From Actinomadura rudentiformis (GTDB lineage: Bacteria; Actinomycetota; Actinomycetes; Streptosporangiales; Streptosporangiaceae): a stretch of DNA of 64,000 bases. Position 1 is the stretch's first letter; the number at the start of each line of letters is the position of its first letter. The translations under genes and the position numbers were made by a program. Where the stretch lies: assembly GCF_008923185.1 (NCBI RefSeq), contig NZ_WBMT01000004.1, forward strand, positions 372,001-436,000. The letters are read 5' to 3'. Shown one piece after another: positions 1 to 7,629 of the stretch. Under the pieces are notes generated by a model. That model was given only the letters and a program-made list of their open reading frames with translations, was not told where the DNA came from and searched no databases.

Positions 1-363
1 GAGCTTCTCCTGAGCGTCCTGGAGGCTGCGCAAACGACACCTGGACGCGGCTGCATGCTCGGCAATACCGCGGCCGAGTTGCTCCCCGAGGACCAAGCGG
101 CGCAACAGCTGGTCCATGGTGGCTTCGGCGCGCTGGAGAACGGCCTGGAGCAGGCCCTCAAGGCAGCACAGCGATCCGGCGAGGTCCGCCCCGATATCGA
201 TTGCGGAGCCCAAGCGCGACTATTGCTCGCGCTCATGCAGGGCCTTCACATCCTCGCGCGAGCCGAAGCCGATCCCCCTCGCCTCACGGACGCCATCGAC
301 GCGGCCCTCGCCGCGTTGACCGTCCAGCACGAAACAGATCACTCGGCCCGGCCATCGCGCTGA
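1..363 (+). CDS. TetR/AcrR-family regulator, C-terminal part (5' end outside window)
   Basis: The frame is open from the first base of the window, so the N-terminal helix-turn-helix lies upstream. What remains (about 120 residues) is the ligand-binding/dimerisation domain of a TetR-family repressor. The Gly-Cys-Met-Leu-Gly-Asn stretch followed by an Ala/Leu-rich helix and a closing LLLALMQGLHILAR-type helix is the usual shape of the TetR C-terminal domain in small-molecule-responsive members. It stops at 363, about 125 bases before the next gene. The regulated partner is probably upstream of the window; nothing downstream obviously belongs to it. An internal ATG at 55 is in frame but would start inside the domain. 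Confidence 0.8.
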   Translation, partial: ELLLSVLEAAQTTPGRGCMLGNTAAELLPEDQAAQQLVHGGFGALENGLEQALKAAQRSGEVRPDIDCGAQARLLLALMQGLHILARAEADPPRLTDAIDAALAALTVQHETDHSARPSR

Positions 364-447
364 GGAGTGTGTGATTGGTCCGGGTTGTTCACGCATTCTC
401 TCTCACTTGTTCGGACCTGGTTCATCCCCCGCCGCGACCCTCATGTC

Positions 448-465
448 GATCTTGAAACCAAGATC
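448..465 (+). promoter_or_regulatory. Small inverted repeat in the leader of the secreted protein gene
   Basis: A perfect 7-bp inverted repeat (GATCTTG, 4-base gap, CAAGATC) lies 23 bases before the start codon at 489 and just upstream of its ribosome binding site. It could be an operator or a leader hairpin; function is inferred only from position. Confidence 0.3.
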
Positions 466-488
466 CATTCCCGTTCGAAGGAGATCGC

Positions 489-1040
489 ATGTCGCACTCC
501 ACCTGGGCGGCCGTCGCGGCGGCCACCATCGCGGCAGCCGGCGTGGTCGGCGCCGCCCCGCAGGCGTCCGCCTCCTCGGCGTCTCGAGTCGGAGCGTCCT
601 CGTCTGCCGGATCCGTCACGACAATGGCCGCCGGGGCCCGTTACCGCGGCGAGGTCATGTGCAAGGCGAAGGGCCGCTGGGCCAAGGGCTACGTCGAGAC
701 CTACGGCAGGCCCACCGGATCGGGCGCTTTCACCCGCGTTCTCGAGTGGGGGTGGGCCATCCAGAAGACGTCCGGCAACCACAGCAACAGCACTGTCTAC
801 GCCTACAAAGTCATCAACGAGGGTGGTTCAAACTGGCGGTGGAGCGGAGGGCCCGGCTACAAGGGCGACGCGGTCGAGGACAGCCGGTTCCACAAGGGCA
901 AGATGATCAACAACACCACGATCGGTTATGGCCCTCCCTATGGGGAGCACGCGATCGTCTTCACCTTCGTTCTCGACAAGGGTACGGGCGGCGAGTGCAA
1001 CGCCTGGCTGCGGGTCCCGAACCTGAAGTGGAAGGGATGA
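489..1040 (+). CDS. Small secreted protein of unknown function
   Basis: 183 residues. The ATG is preceded by a strong ribosome binding site (AAGGAGAT). The N-terminus is a Sec signal peptide: a short polar start, an Ala/Val-rich core and AQASA-like cleavage region around residues 28-32, followed by a Ser/Ala-rich linker. The mature part is rich in Gly, Trp, Tyr and Asn, carries two cysteines (after GEVM and in GGECN) that could form one disulfide, and has no motif I recognise. It is followed by a hairpin terminator and a convergent hydrolase gene, so it is likely transcribed alone. Secretion is well supported; the role is unknown. Confidence 0.8.
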   Translation: MSHSTWAAVAAATIAAAGVVGAAPQASASSASRVGASSSAGSVTTMAAGARYRGEVMCKAKGRWAKGYVETYGRPTGSGAFTRVLEWGWAIQKTSGNHSNSTVYAYKVINEGGSNWRWSGGPGYKGDAVEDSRFHKGKMINNTTIGYGPPYGEHAIVFTFVLDKGTGGECNAWLRVPNLKWKG

Positions 1041-1077
1041 CGGTGCCGCAATTCCGCTGAGGGCGGCTCCAAGGATG

Positions 1078-1114
1078 TGGCGGCCTGCCGTTGGAGCGGG
1101 ACGGCAGGCCGCCA
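1078..1114. terminator. Hairpin between convergent genes
   Basis: 14-bp perfect inverted repeat (TGGCGGCCTGCCGT and its complement) with a 9-base loop, between the 3' ends of the genes at 489-1040 and 1174-2499. No T-tract, as is common in high-GC actinomycetes; probably serves both directions. Confidence 0.65.
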
Positions 1115-1173
1115 TGGACGGGACGGCCTGCCCTGACCGGATTGGCGATGCCCCGTCGTGACGGACGACGCTG

Positions 1174-2499
1174 TCAGGCGTAGTCGTCGATGTAGATGGA
1201 ATTCATGTGGGTGTCCGACGGCCAGTTGGGGATCCTCAACCGGTCGGTCTGGCCGTCGGCGGCGCGTTGCCGGGTCTCCAGGGTCACCGTTCCGGTCGCG
1301 GAGGCGGGCATGTAGTGGTCGGCGCCGGAGATGAAGGGCAGGACCGGGAACAGCCCGACGGTGGTGTTCAGGTTGGTCCGGCGATCGGAGCGCCAGTCGT
1401 ACATGAAGATGCCGCACGCCCGCTTCGTGCGCGGTGTGATGGTGGCGTTCAGGACGTTGGTGCCGTTGAGAGCCAGCGTGTCGTTGTCGGCGCCCTGGTC
1501 GCCCCACCATTCCTTGTTGCGGTAGACCAGCATCGCGACGTGGTTCCTGTTGCGCTCGACGAGCCAGTCCAGCGGACCGCCCGGGTCGCCGCTCAGCAGC
1601 CGGACTTGCAGATCGGTGCGGCGGAACGGCTGGTAGTAGTGGTGATGGACCTGGTTGGTGCCGTTCTTGGACATCACGAACTCGTAGTGAACGTCCCCCC
1701 GTCCCTTGAACGGGCCGAACGACCCGTCACCGGAGCCACCGAACTGGTAGGTCGCGACCGGCTGCGCGCTGGTCCGGCGTCCGGTGGCCGGGTCGAACGG
1801 GTAGATGTCCACCCGGGCGTCCCTGAGCCCGGTGTTGAACGGGAAGTACACGGCACGGCCGGCGATCTGGATCTCACCTGACTCGGGGGTGACGCCGGTG
1901 GTGGCCGGTTCCTCGCCGGTGAAGAACGTGTAGGCGGCCTTGAAGGTGGCGACCGAGGACGTGGTCTGCACGTGCGACTCGCCGGAGTGGTAGAGGTTGG
2001 TCGCGCCCTCGATCTTGCGATCCGTACTGCCCTCTCCCCAAATCGCCAGTGTGGGCACGGGCGGGGATTCGGCGCCGGCGGTCGAACCGCCGTCGATGTT
2101 GACGTAGTGCGCGACGTTGGCCGCCCGTTCCGCCGAGCTCTTCAGGTACTGCTGGGACACCAGGGTGCCGAGCGAGTGACCGAGCAGCTCGACCTTGTCG
2201 GCGCCGGTGGCGGCCTTCAGCCGGGCGATGCGCTGGTCGAGCCCGGCATGGACCTGCTCCATCGTGTTGTTGACGAACAGGGAGTCATAGTCATGGGTCT
2301 CGACGTGGGTGGCCGGATAGCCGTTGCTGGCGAACCGCTTGGCCTGGGTCTGGAACTGGCTGCCTGACCCGGACCCGCCATGCACGAAGATGACCGGCCG
2401 CAGAGTGGCACGGGCGTTCGCCGTGGCCATGGCCGGGAAGATTCCGAGTAGCAGGACCGCCGCTGCCATCAAAGCGAAGAGTTTGCGTATCCGCTTCAT
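1174..2499 (-). CDS. Secreted alpha/beta-hydrolase (lipase/esterase-like)
   Basis: About 441 residues starting at the ATG at 2499, chosen because GGAGG precedes it with good spacing and because MKRIRKLF plus a hydrophobic core then makes a clean signal peptide ending near AMATANA. The catalytic half shows the oxyanion strand RPVIFVHGGSGSGSQF and the nucleophile elbow GHSLG in ELLGHSLGTLVSQQYL, typical of lipases. After the hydrolase core comes a beta-rich segment of roughly 200 residues (a carboxypeptidase-regulatory-like stretch and a jelly-roll-like C-terminus) seen in some actinobacterial secreted esterases. The substrate is not evident; a lipid or polyester is likely. An upstream in-frame start at 2598 lacks a ribosome site. 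Confidence 0.85.
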   Translation of the reverse strand: MKRIRKLFALMAAAVLLLGIFPAMATANARATLRPVIFVHGGSGSGSQFQTQAKRFASNGYPATHVETHDYDSLFVNNTMEQVHAGLDQRIARLKAATGADKVELLGHSLGTLVSQQYLKSSAERAANVAHYVNIDGGSTAGAESPPVPTLAIWGEGSTDRKIEGATNLYHSGESHVQTTSSVATFKAAYTFFTGEEPATTGVTPESGEIQIAGRAVYFPFNTGLRDARVDIYPFDPATGRRTSAQPVATYQFGGSGDGSFGPFKGRGDVHYEFVMSKNGTNQVHHHYYQPFRRTDLQVRLLSGDPGGPLDWLVERNRNHVAMLVYRNKEWWGDQGADNDTLALNGTNVLNATITPRTKRACGIFMYDWRSDRRTNLNTTVGLFPVLPFISGADHYMPASATGTVTLETRQRAADGQTDRLRIPNWPSDTHMNSIYIDDYA

Positions 2500-2926
2500 G
2501 CGGGTCGTTCCTCCGATCCAGTCGATGCGCTGGTCAGGGCACGCCCCCGTCGGGACCTCCAGACCACGGCTTGCGGGAGGCCCTCGTTCCCGCCGCAACT
2601 ATGAACGGTGCGCGGGAGTTTCCCTAGCAGTCAGGGCAGCTATCCGAACGGCCGGATTTATCGGAAACCGCGGCACACCGGATGCCGGGTGCTGCTTCAC
2701 TTCTCTGCTCGATCGATGCCCCGGGCGTCGACCCCAGCGAGGGACGGCTTTCCCGCGGCGGCGTTCCCGCGCGGCGTTCCCGCGCGGCGTCGCGCATCGC
2801 AAGCGCTGGACCTGCCGTTCACTCAGGGCCACGCTGCGGATTGTCGGTCGACGCTCAATGAGCACGACATTCTTCGAGCGTAAACTTGCCGGAAGATGGC
2901 GTTCGGTGACAGACGGGGAGCCCATC
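2500..2926. other. Divergent intergenic region with short tandem repeat
   Basis: No gene supported in about 425 bases between the divergent hydrolase and the gene at 2927. It carries a 13-bp direct repeat (GCGTTCCCGCGCG) in two adjacent copies plus degenerate flanks near 2758-2787. An in-frame ATG at 2858 could extend the next gene upstream but has no ribosome site. Promoters for both neighbours must lie here; none is clear. Confidence 0.5.
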
Positions 2927-3901
2927 ATGGATCGCCCGAGCGGGATCGACCGCAGGACGCTCGCCCGCCACATCGGCGCCGACGTCGACCGGGTGGCGCC
3001 ACTGCTCGCCCGGATACTGCTGGTCCGCGCGATCGGTGACATCCTCGGCGGCCGCGACCGGGAGGCCCTCTGGGTCGCAGTGGACGTGATCTCCGACTGT
3101 GAAGGCGGCGGGGAGTTCGCGGTGGCGGGAGCGACCACACGGGCCCTGGCCGGCGCTCTGGCCCCCGCTCACGATGTCGACCGCGACCTCACCACCGCGG
3201 TCACCGCGGTCAAGCAGCTGAACTGGACCTTGAAAGCGGAAAAGAACGCGTACGCCCGCTACAGCGTGGTCACCGATCCCGACAACAGTTACATCGACCC
3301 GGAGCAGTCCGACGAAACGTGGACGCGGTGGCAAGAGTACAAACGCGGCGTCGATGATGCCGTCGGCGGTCTTCCCGCGGACCTGGGGCGTGGCGAAGTC
3401 CAATCGCTGCTGCTGGATCGGGCCATTGACCGTGTCTTTGAACGTGGCTTGCTCTACTCGATCCGGTACGTGTTCGCCGGGGAACCCGAAGGTATGTGGC
3501 GATGCCAGGTTGCCAAGATTCTGCTCGATGCGGCACGCGTCGGGCTGATCCGCGGCCGTGCGGGCACCGTCGAGAGCCTGGCCGATGACGTCCACGCCGG
3601 GCGGCGGGCGCTCGTCGAGGCGACGTCGAGCGCGTGGGCGCGGGAAGCCGCGAACCACCTGGTAGAGATCGCGGTGCCGGTGGCCACCAGGGAGGAACCG
3701 CTCACCGCCGACAAGGTCACCGCGATCCGGCTGGCGGCGCTGTGCCTGGCCCACGAATCCCAGGCTGCCCGGATGACCGCGGCCGGCGACGCGTTCCGCG
3801 ATGTCGTCGTCGGGATCACCTTGATGGAGCGGGACACCGCCGCCGGGACGACGAGGAACGGCGGCACGACTCCGGCCTCAACTCCGGGTGGAGCCGGATG
3901 A
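2927..3901 (+). CDS. Conserved hypothetical protein, mostly helical
   Basis: 324 residues from the ATG at 2927, which has GGGGAG six bases ahead; the open frame runs further upstream but without translation signals. There is no signal peptide or membrane segment. The sequence is predominantly alpha-helical, rich in Arg, Ala, Asp and Val, with motifs such as GDILGGRDREALWVA and LAALCLAHESQAARM, suggesting a soluble cytoplasmic helical-bundle protein. I recognise no family. Its last 24 bases overlap the 3' end of the convergent HAF-repeat gene, which is unusual and may allow transcriptional interference. Confidence 0.7.
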   Translation: MDRPSGIDRRTLARHIGADVDRVAPLLARILLVRAIGDILGGRDREALWVAVDVISDCEGGGEFAVAGATTRALAGALAPAHDVDRDLTTAVTAVKQLNWTLKAEKNAYARYSVVTDPDNSYIDPEQSDETWTRWQEYKRGVDDAVGGLPADLGRGEVQSLLLDRAIDRVFERGLLYSIRYVFAGEPEGMWRCQVAKILLDAARVGLIRGRAGTVESLADDVHAGRRALVEATSSAWAREAANHLVEIAVPVATREEPLTADKVTAIRLAALCLAHESQAARMTAAGDAFRDVVVGITLMERDTAAGTTRNGGTTPASTPGGAG

Positions 3902-5044
3902 CGCCGTCCACATGACGGCGCGGGTCGCCCCGGCCTCGTTGGTGCTGATGCCGACGACCTGGCCGCGGTCGTTGATGTCGGTCGGCCGGCTGCTCTTCCC
4001 GCCGAGGGTGCCCAGGTCGGTCATCCGGCCGCGCTCCCAGAGGAACGCGTGCTCCTCACCGTCAGCGGTCTCGCTCCAGCCGACCACCTGGCCGCGATTG
4101 TTGATCGCCGTGACGGAGGCCTTCGCGCCGCCGAGGGTTCCCAGGTCGATAAGCCTGCCCCGGTCCCACATGACTGGGCGCATCTCCCTGTACGTGGGTC
4201 CGCTGAGGGCGATGAACTGGCCACGGTCGTTGATGCTCCTGTGCCAGGCCGGGAAGTCGAACGCGGGTCCGAGGGCGGCGAGCTCGGTCATCCGGCCGCG
4301 CTTCCAGATGAACACGAAGGACCGCTCCTCGGTGTCGGACGTCCACCCGACGACCTGACCGCGGTCGTTGATGTCGACGGTGAAGGCCATCCGGTCTCCG
4401 GGGCCGAGGATCCGCGTCATCGTTCCCTTGTCCCAGACGAAGCCGAACTCCGTTGGCTCGGGTCCCGTCATGGAAAGGTAGGCGCCGGTGACCTGCCCTC
4501 GGTTGTTGATCGCCCGTCCGACGGCGGCGCTCTTGCCAGGCTCGGAGATCTCGGTGAACGACCCGCCGTTCCACACCCCGGCACGGAAGGGGAACAACAT
4601 CATCTCGAGGTAGACCAGCGCCTGGCCGCGATCGTTGAGATCGGTGCCGCCACCGGGACCCCAGGCCGTGAGTTGAGTGATCTCGCCCCGGCGATTCCAG
4701 AGGGCGGGATTGCCCTGGTGGCGACCGAGGACCTGCCCGCGGTCATTGATCTCCACGGGGGCGGCGCCCTGGGCGAGCACGGTCGCCGTGTACCCGTTGC
4801 CGCTGCGGTCCCACCGAATGGCCTGTCCGTTCGGCTGGGCGGACCCCACGACCTGCCCGACCTCGTTGATCGCCTGGGCGGAGGACGTGGTGGCGCCCTC
4901 CATGGGCAACTCCCTGATCGCGAACCTGGCCGGCTTGGCCGCGACCGGCTCGGCCGCGGCAGGCTCGGCCAGCGCAGGCTCAGCCGCGAGGGAGAATCCC
5001 ATGAGCGCGGATGTCAGCAGGACGGCCACTCGGCTGTGTCGCAT
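3878..5044 (-). CDS. Secreted HAF-repeat protein
   Basis: 388 residues starting at the ATG at 5044, preceded by GGAGGG. Signal peptide MRHSRVAVLLTSALMGFS with cleavage near residues 22-27, followed by an Ala/Glu/Pro-rich linker. The rest is a chain of about eight repeats carrying INxRGQVVG/INDRGQVVG and DLGTLGG elements, which is the signature of the extracellular HAF repeat family (TIGR02913), probably folding as a beta-propeller. Exact function of HAF proteins is unknown. The gene is convergent to, and overlaps by 24 bases, the gene ending at 3901. Confidence 0.88.
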   Translation of the reverse strand: MRHSRVAVLLTSALMGFSLAAEPALAEPAAAEPVAAKPARFAIRELPMEGATTSSAQAINEVGQVVGSAQPNGQAIRWDRSGNGYTATVLAQGAAPVEINDRGQVLGRHQGNPALWNRRGEITQLTAWGPGGGTDLNDRGQALVYLEMMLFPFRAGVWNGGSFTEISEPGKSAAVGRAINNRGQVTGAYLSMTGPEPTEFGFVWDKGTMTRILGPGDRMAFTVDINDRGQVVGWTSDTEERSFVFIWKRGRMTELAALGPAFDFPAWHRSINDRGQFIALSGPTYREMRPVMWDRGRLIDLGTLGGAKASVTAINNRGQVVGWSETADGEEHAFLWERGRMTDLGTLGGKSSRPTDINDRGQVVGISTNEAGATRAVMWTASSGSTRS

Positions 5045-5270
5045 GGCGAGCCCTCCAGGGCCTCCACGGGAAAAGGACCCCGAGCATAATTCGGGCACGC
5101 CCCCGCCCTCTTGTCGCCGTTCTGACAAAGCCCGCGCATCCATCGAGCGCCCAGCGATGTAACGCTCTCAACCCCGAAGTACGACCGCCGACGCGAATTC
5201 ACCGGCCCGCAGGATCAGTGCTGAAACCTGTCGTAACAGACCCAGGCCATAGGGGAATTCGCCTCTTCGG

Positions 5271-5693
5271 TCAGGAACCGGCCTTGGCCATGCGGGCCAG
5301 CCATTCGCGGACGGTGGCACGCTGCTCGGCGTTGAAGTCGGCTTCCAGGTCGTTCTCCTTGGAATGAACCGACGGCCTGGCGGCCTCCAGCCGTGTGCGT
5401 CCAAGGGCGGTGAGGTGGATCTCCTGGATGCGGCGATCCTTTGGGTGAGGGCGGCGTTCCACCATTCCGGCGCGCTCCATCCCGGCCAGCAGCTCGTTGG
5501 CGGACTGCCGGGCGCTGGCCACCGCGCGGGCAACGTCGGCGACCGAGGCACCGGGCTGCTCGTCCAGCACGAGAAGCGTCGCGTACTGCGCCACGGACAG
5601 GCCGTGCGCGGCGAGCGCGTCGTCCATGACCGACCGCATGTTCAGCCACGCCTGGCGTACGAGGAAGCTCAGGCAGATCTCGTCGTCACTCAT
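5271..5693 (-). CDS. MarR-family transcriptional regulator
   Basis: 140 residues with the MarR winged-helix layout: N-terminal dimerisation helix, then LSVAQYATLLVLDEQPGASVADVARAV, recognition region ASARQSANELLAGMERAGMVER, and the wing RRPHPKDRRIQEIHLTALGRTRL. It is divergent from the short-chain dehydrogenase at 5773, and the interval between them contains a promoter flanked by related 14-bp elements, so it most likely represses both itself and the dehydrogenase and is released by a small molecule. The ligand is not visible. Confidence 0.92.
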   Translation of the reverse strand: MSDDEICLSFLVRQAWLNMRSVMDDALAAHGLSVAQYATLLVLDEQPGASVADVARAVASARQSANELLAGMERAGMVERRPHPKDRRIQEIHLTALGRTRLEAARPSVHSKENDLEADFNAEQRATVREWLARMAKAGS

Positions 5694-5707
5694 CTCACGT
5701 CCCCTAG

Positions 5708-5752
5708 TTGACAGGTTCCTGACGAACCTTGAATACTCGACAGGAACCTGAC
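5708..5752 (+). promoter_or_regulatory. Promoter of the SDR gene with paired MarR operator candidates
   Basis: A TTGACA -35 at 5708-5713 and AATACT -10 at 5732-5737 (18-base spacing) face the dehydrogenase gene. GACAGGTTCCTGAC (5710-5723) overlaps the -35 and GACAGGAACCTGAC (5739-5752) lies just past the -10. Their AGGTTCCT and AGGAACCT cores are inverted repeats of each other. The arrangement suits repression by the divergent MarR protein. Motifs are seen; the binding is inferred. Confidence 0.6.
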
Positions 5753-5772
5753 AATCCTACCGGGAGCGAGAC

Positions 5773-6519
5773 ATGACAGTTGCCGTGGTCACCGGCGCCA
5801 GCAGCGGAATCGGCGCCGCGGTCGCCCGTCATCTGGCCGATCGCGGCCTGACCGTGCTCGGGGTGGCCCGCCGCGCCGCAGAGCTCCACAAGATCGGGAC
5901 CGACATCCAGAGCCCGGGCGCCTTCGAACCGGTCGTCGCCGACCTCACCACCGACGCCAGCATGGCCGCCGTGGCCGCCGCGGTCGCCGGACGTCCGGTC
6001 ACGGCCCTGGTCCACTCCGCCGGCATCGACCACGTGCGCGAGATCGCCTCGACCACCCGAACCGAACTCGAGGCGCTCTGGAACATCAACATCTCCGCAC
6101 CGATCCTGCTCACCCGAGCCCTGCTGGACGTCCTGGCCGATGGCGCCGGCGTCGTCTTCATCGGCAGCACGGCCGCAGCGCGCGGCATCGACCGGCACGC
6201 CGCGTACGGGGCCAGCAAGGCGGCGCTCCACGGCCTCACCGTCAACCTGGCCGTCGACCTGGCGCCCCGGGTGCGGGTCAACTGCGTGAGCCCGGGCGGC
6301 ACACGTACGCCGATGACCGCCGCCTACATCGCGGCCTACCAGCAAGGAGCCGATCCCGAACGCGTCGACCGGGAACTGGCGATCGAACGCGGCCGAATGC
6401 TGCTCGGCGGCCTGGCCGAGCCCAAAGATGTGGCGCTCACCGTCGGGCACGTCGCCCTGGATGCCACTGCCATGACCGGCACCGTCGTCCACGTCGACGG
6501 CGGCTTCACCGCCCGCTGA
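5773..6519 (+). CDS. Short-chain dehydrogenase/reductase (SDR)
   Basis: 248 residues, a standard classical SDR length. The cofactor motif TGASSGIG is at residues 7-14, the NxAG-equivalent at HSAGIDHV, the catalytic Ser in FIGSTAAA and the YGASK (Tyr-x-x-x-Lys) active site follow, and the C-terminus shows the usual TGTVVHVDGGF closing strand. GGAGCGAG precedes the ATG. The substrate is unknown. Being divergent from a MarR regulator with operator-like repeats suggests induction by a xenobiotic or aromatic compound. Confidence 0.93.
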   Translation: MTVAVVTGASSGIGAAVARHLADRGLTVLGVARRAAELHKIGTDIQSPGAFEPVVADLTTDASMAAVAAAVAGRPVTALVHSAGIDHVREIASTTRTELEALWNINISAPILLTRALLDVLADGAGVVFIGSTAAARGIDRHAAYGASKAALHGLTVNLAVDLAPRVRVNCVSPGGTRTPMTAAYIAAYQQGADPERVDRELAIERGRMLLGGLAEPKDVALTVGHVALDATAMTGTVVHVDGGFTAR

Positions 6520-6576
6520 TCTGCCGGCGGGTCGGTGGCCCTCGCGATGTCGTAGGGCTGGCGTAGGTTCCACCGC

Positions 6577-6873
6577 ATGAGGTGGGAGGAACACCTGGAC
6601 TGCCCGCCCATGGTGCAACTGTCGGGCAGTCCGTCGCAGCCGGTCTACCTGCTGGCCTGGATCCGATCTGACGCCGACCCCACGTGGCGTGCGGTGGTCA
6701 CCTATATCCAGCAGCACGATGACCAGCCACCCGAACGCGTGGTCGTCGACGTCGCCGGTGACCGGCTTTCGACGCTGATGCCGCCGGCCGCGTACGCCAA
6801 CGTGCCACGGCTGCACCTCAACGCCAGCGGCGCGGTGCAACCCTGGCAGCGACCACCGGTATCGGACTCGTAG
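6577..6873 (+). CDS. Small hypothetical protein, paralogue of the product at 35573-35860
   Basis: 98 residues starting MRWEEHLDCPPMVQLSG. It matches the protein encoded at 35573-35860 along its whole length: shared MR(W/F)EEHL-CPP, the LLAW strand, WR.VVT, the MEAPAAYA/MPPAAYA-NVPRL region and the closing LTTSGE/LNASGA strand. No signal peptide or membrane helix; looks like a small beta-rich cytoplasmic protein. Unlike its paralogue it has no SOS-box-like site upstream. I know no function for this family. Confidence 0.75.
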   Translation: MRWEEHLDCPPMVQLSGSPSQPVYLLAWIRSDADPTWRAVVTYIQQHDDQPPERVVVDVAGDRLSTLMPPAAYANVPRLHLNASGAVQPWQRPPVSDS

Positions 6874-6947
6874 GCGAGCGTGCCGCCTGGGGATCCGCAG
6901 GAGGGCGGGCGGCGGCCGCCGAGCGGGTCACGATCGCTGCGGCGCCG

Positions 6948-7337
6948 TCACGGGATCTCTTCGATGCGGACGCCGGGCAGGGCGCGGTAGGCGTCGGGGG
7001 TGGCGGTGAGCACGGGCCAGCGGCGCCAGCGGGCCGACCAGGCGGCCTGGACGGTGTCCACGCTGATGTCGGGCGCGGTGGCGGCGAGGAGTCCGGTCTG
7101 CTGGGCGATGACGTCGTCCATGTCGTCGATGTGGACGACCTGCATTCCCGGAAGGCGTTCCAGCACGGGCCGGGCATGGTCGGGGACGAGTTGCCACGCG
7201 CGGGCGAGCCCGGCTGCGGGGATGACGATCGTGGCGTGCTGGGCGATGGAGGCGCGCAGCCTGGCCCGCACGTACACGGTCTTGCCCGTGGCCAGGTCCT
7301 GCAGAGCGGTCGCGTCGAAGACGTGACCGGTGATCAC
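6948..7337 (-). CDS. PIN-domain ribonuclease toxin (VapC-like)
   Basis: 129 residues starting at a GTG that overlaps the antitoxin stop (GTGA), so the two are translationally coupled. The N-terminal VFDATAL provides the first catalytic Asp of the PIN fold, and the C-terminal PVLTATPDAYRALPGVRIEEI resembles the closing strand region of actinobacterial PIN toxins. It probably cleaves RNA unless held by the ribbon-helix-helix partner just upstream. Acidic residues in the middle (HIDDMDD) could complete the metal site. Confidence 0.8.
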   Translation of the reverse strand: MITGHVFDATALQDLATGKTVYVRARLRASIAQHATIVIPAAGLARAWQLVPDHARPVLERLPGMQVVHIDDMDDVIAQQTGLLAATAPDISVDTVQAAWSARWRRWPVLTATPDAYRALPGVRIEEIP

Positions 7338-7576
7338 GCCACGTCCCGGTCGCGCCGTGCCTCGGTCATGCGTTCGACGAGGGCCTGTTCCTCGGGGCTG
7401 GGCGGGCCGAACAGCTCGTCCACGGTGGAGGCGTCCTGGAGATAGGCCAGCTGGAGCCGAGCACCCTCGGCCAGGAAACCCGACACCGAGGCGATCTTCT
7501 TGTCCTCGACCAGCGCCTGCAAGGTGTCGGCCAGCTCGTCGGGAAGCGTGATGTTGAGTCGCCGCATGGCGTCCAC
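7334..7576 (-). CDS. Ribbon-helix-helix antitoxin (VapB-like)
   Basis: About 80 residues. The N-terminal MRRLNITLPDELADTLQ followed by a second helix SVSGFLAEGARLQ is a ribbon-helix-helix DNA-binding domain; the acidic C-terminus would cover the toxin. Start choice: the GTG at 7576 has GGAGGAG eight bases upstream, whereas the ATG at 7567 is too far from it; an earlier GTG at 7585 is possible. Its start region sits inside a perfect inverted repeat, a likely autoregulatory operator. Confidence 0.8.
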   Translation of the reverse strand: MDAMRRLNITLPDELADTLQALVEDKKIASVSGFLAEGARLQLAYLQDASTVDELFGPPSPEEQALVERMTEARRDRDVA

Positions 7577-7609
7577 AATACACACTCCTCCTCCTCGGAG
7601 TGTGTATTG
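7576..7609. promoter_or_regulatory. Perfect inverted repeat over the vapB-like start region (operator candidate)
   Basis: Arms CAATACACACTCC and GGAGTGTGTATTG (13 bp each, perfect) around an 8-base TCCTCCTC spacer. The right half carries the antitoxin's Shine-Dalgarno sequence on the minus strand and the left arm ends at its GTG start. Binding by the antitoxin here would block transcription, and a hairpin in the mRNA would hide the ribosome site. Confidence 0.7.
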
Positions 7610-7629
7610 CAGCCCCGTCGCTGGGCGCG

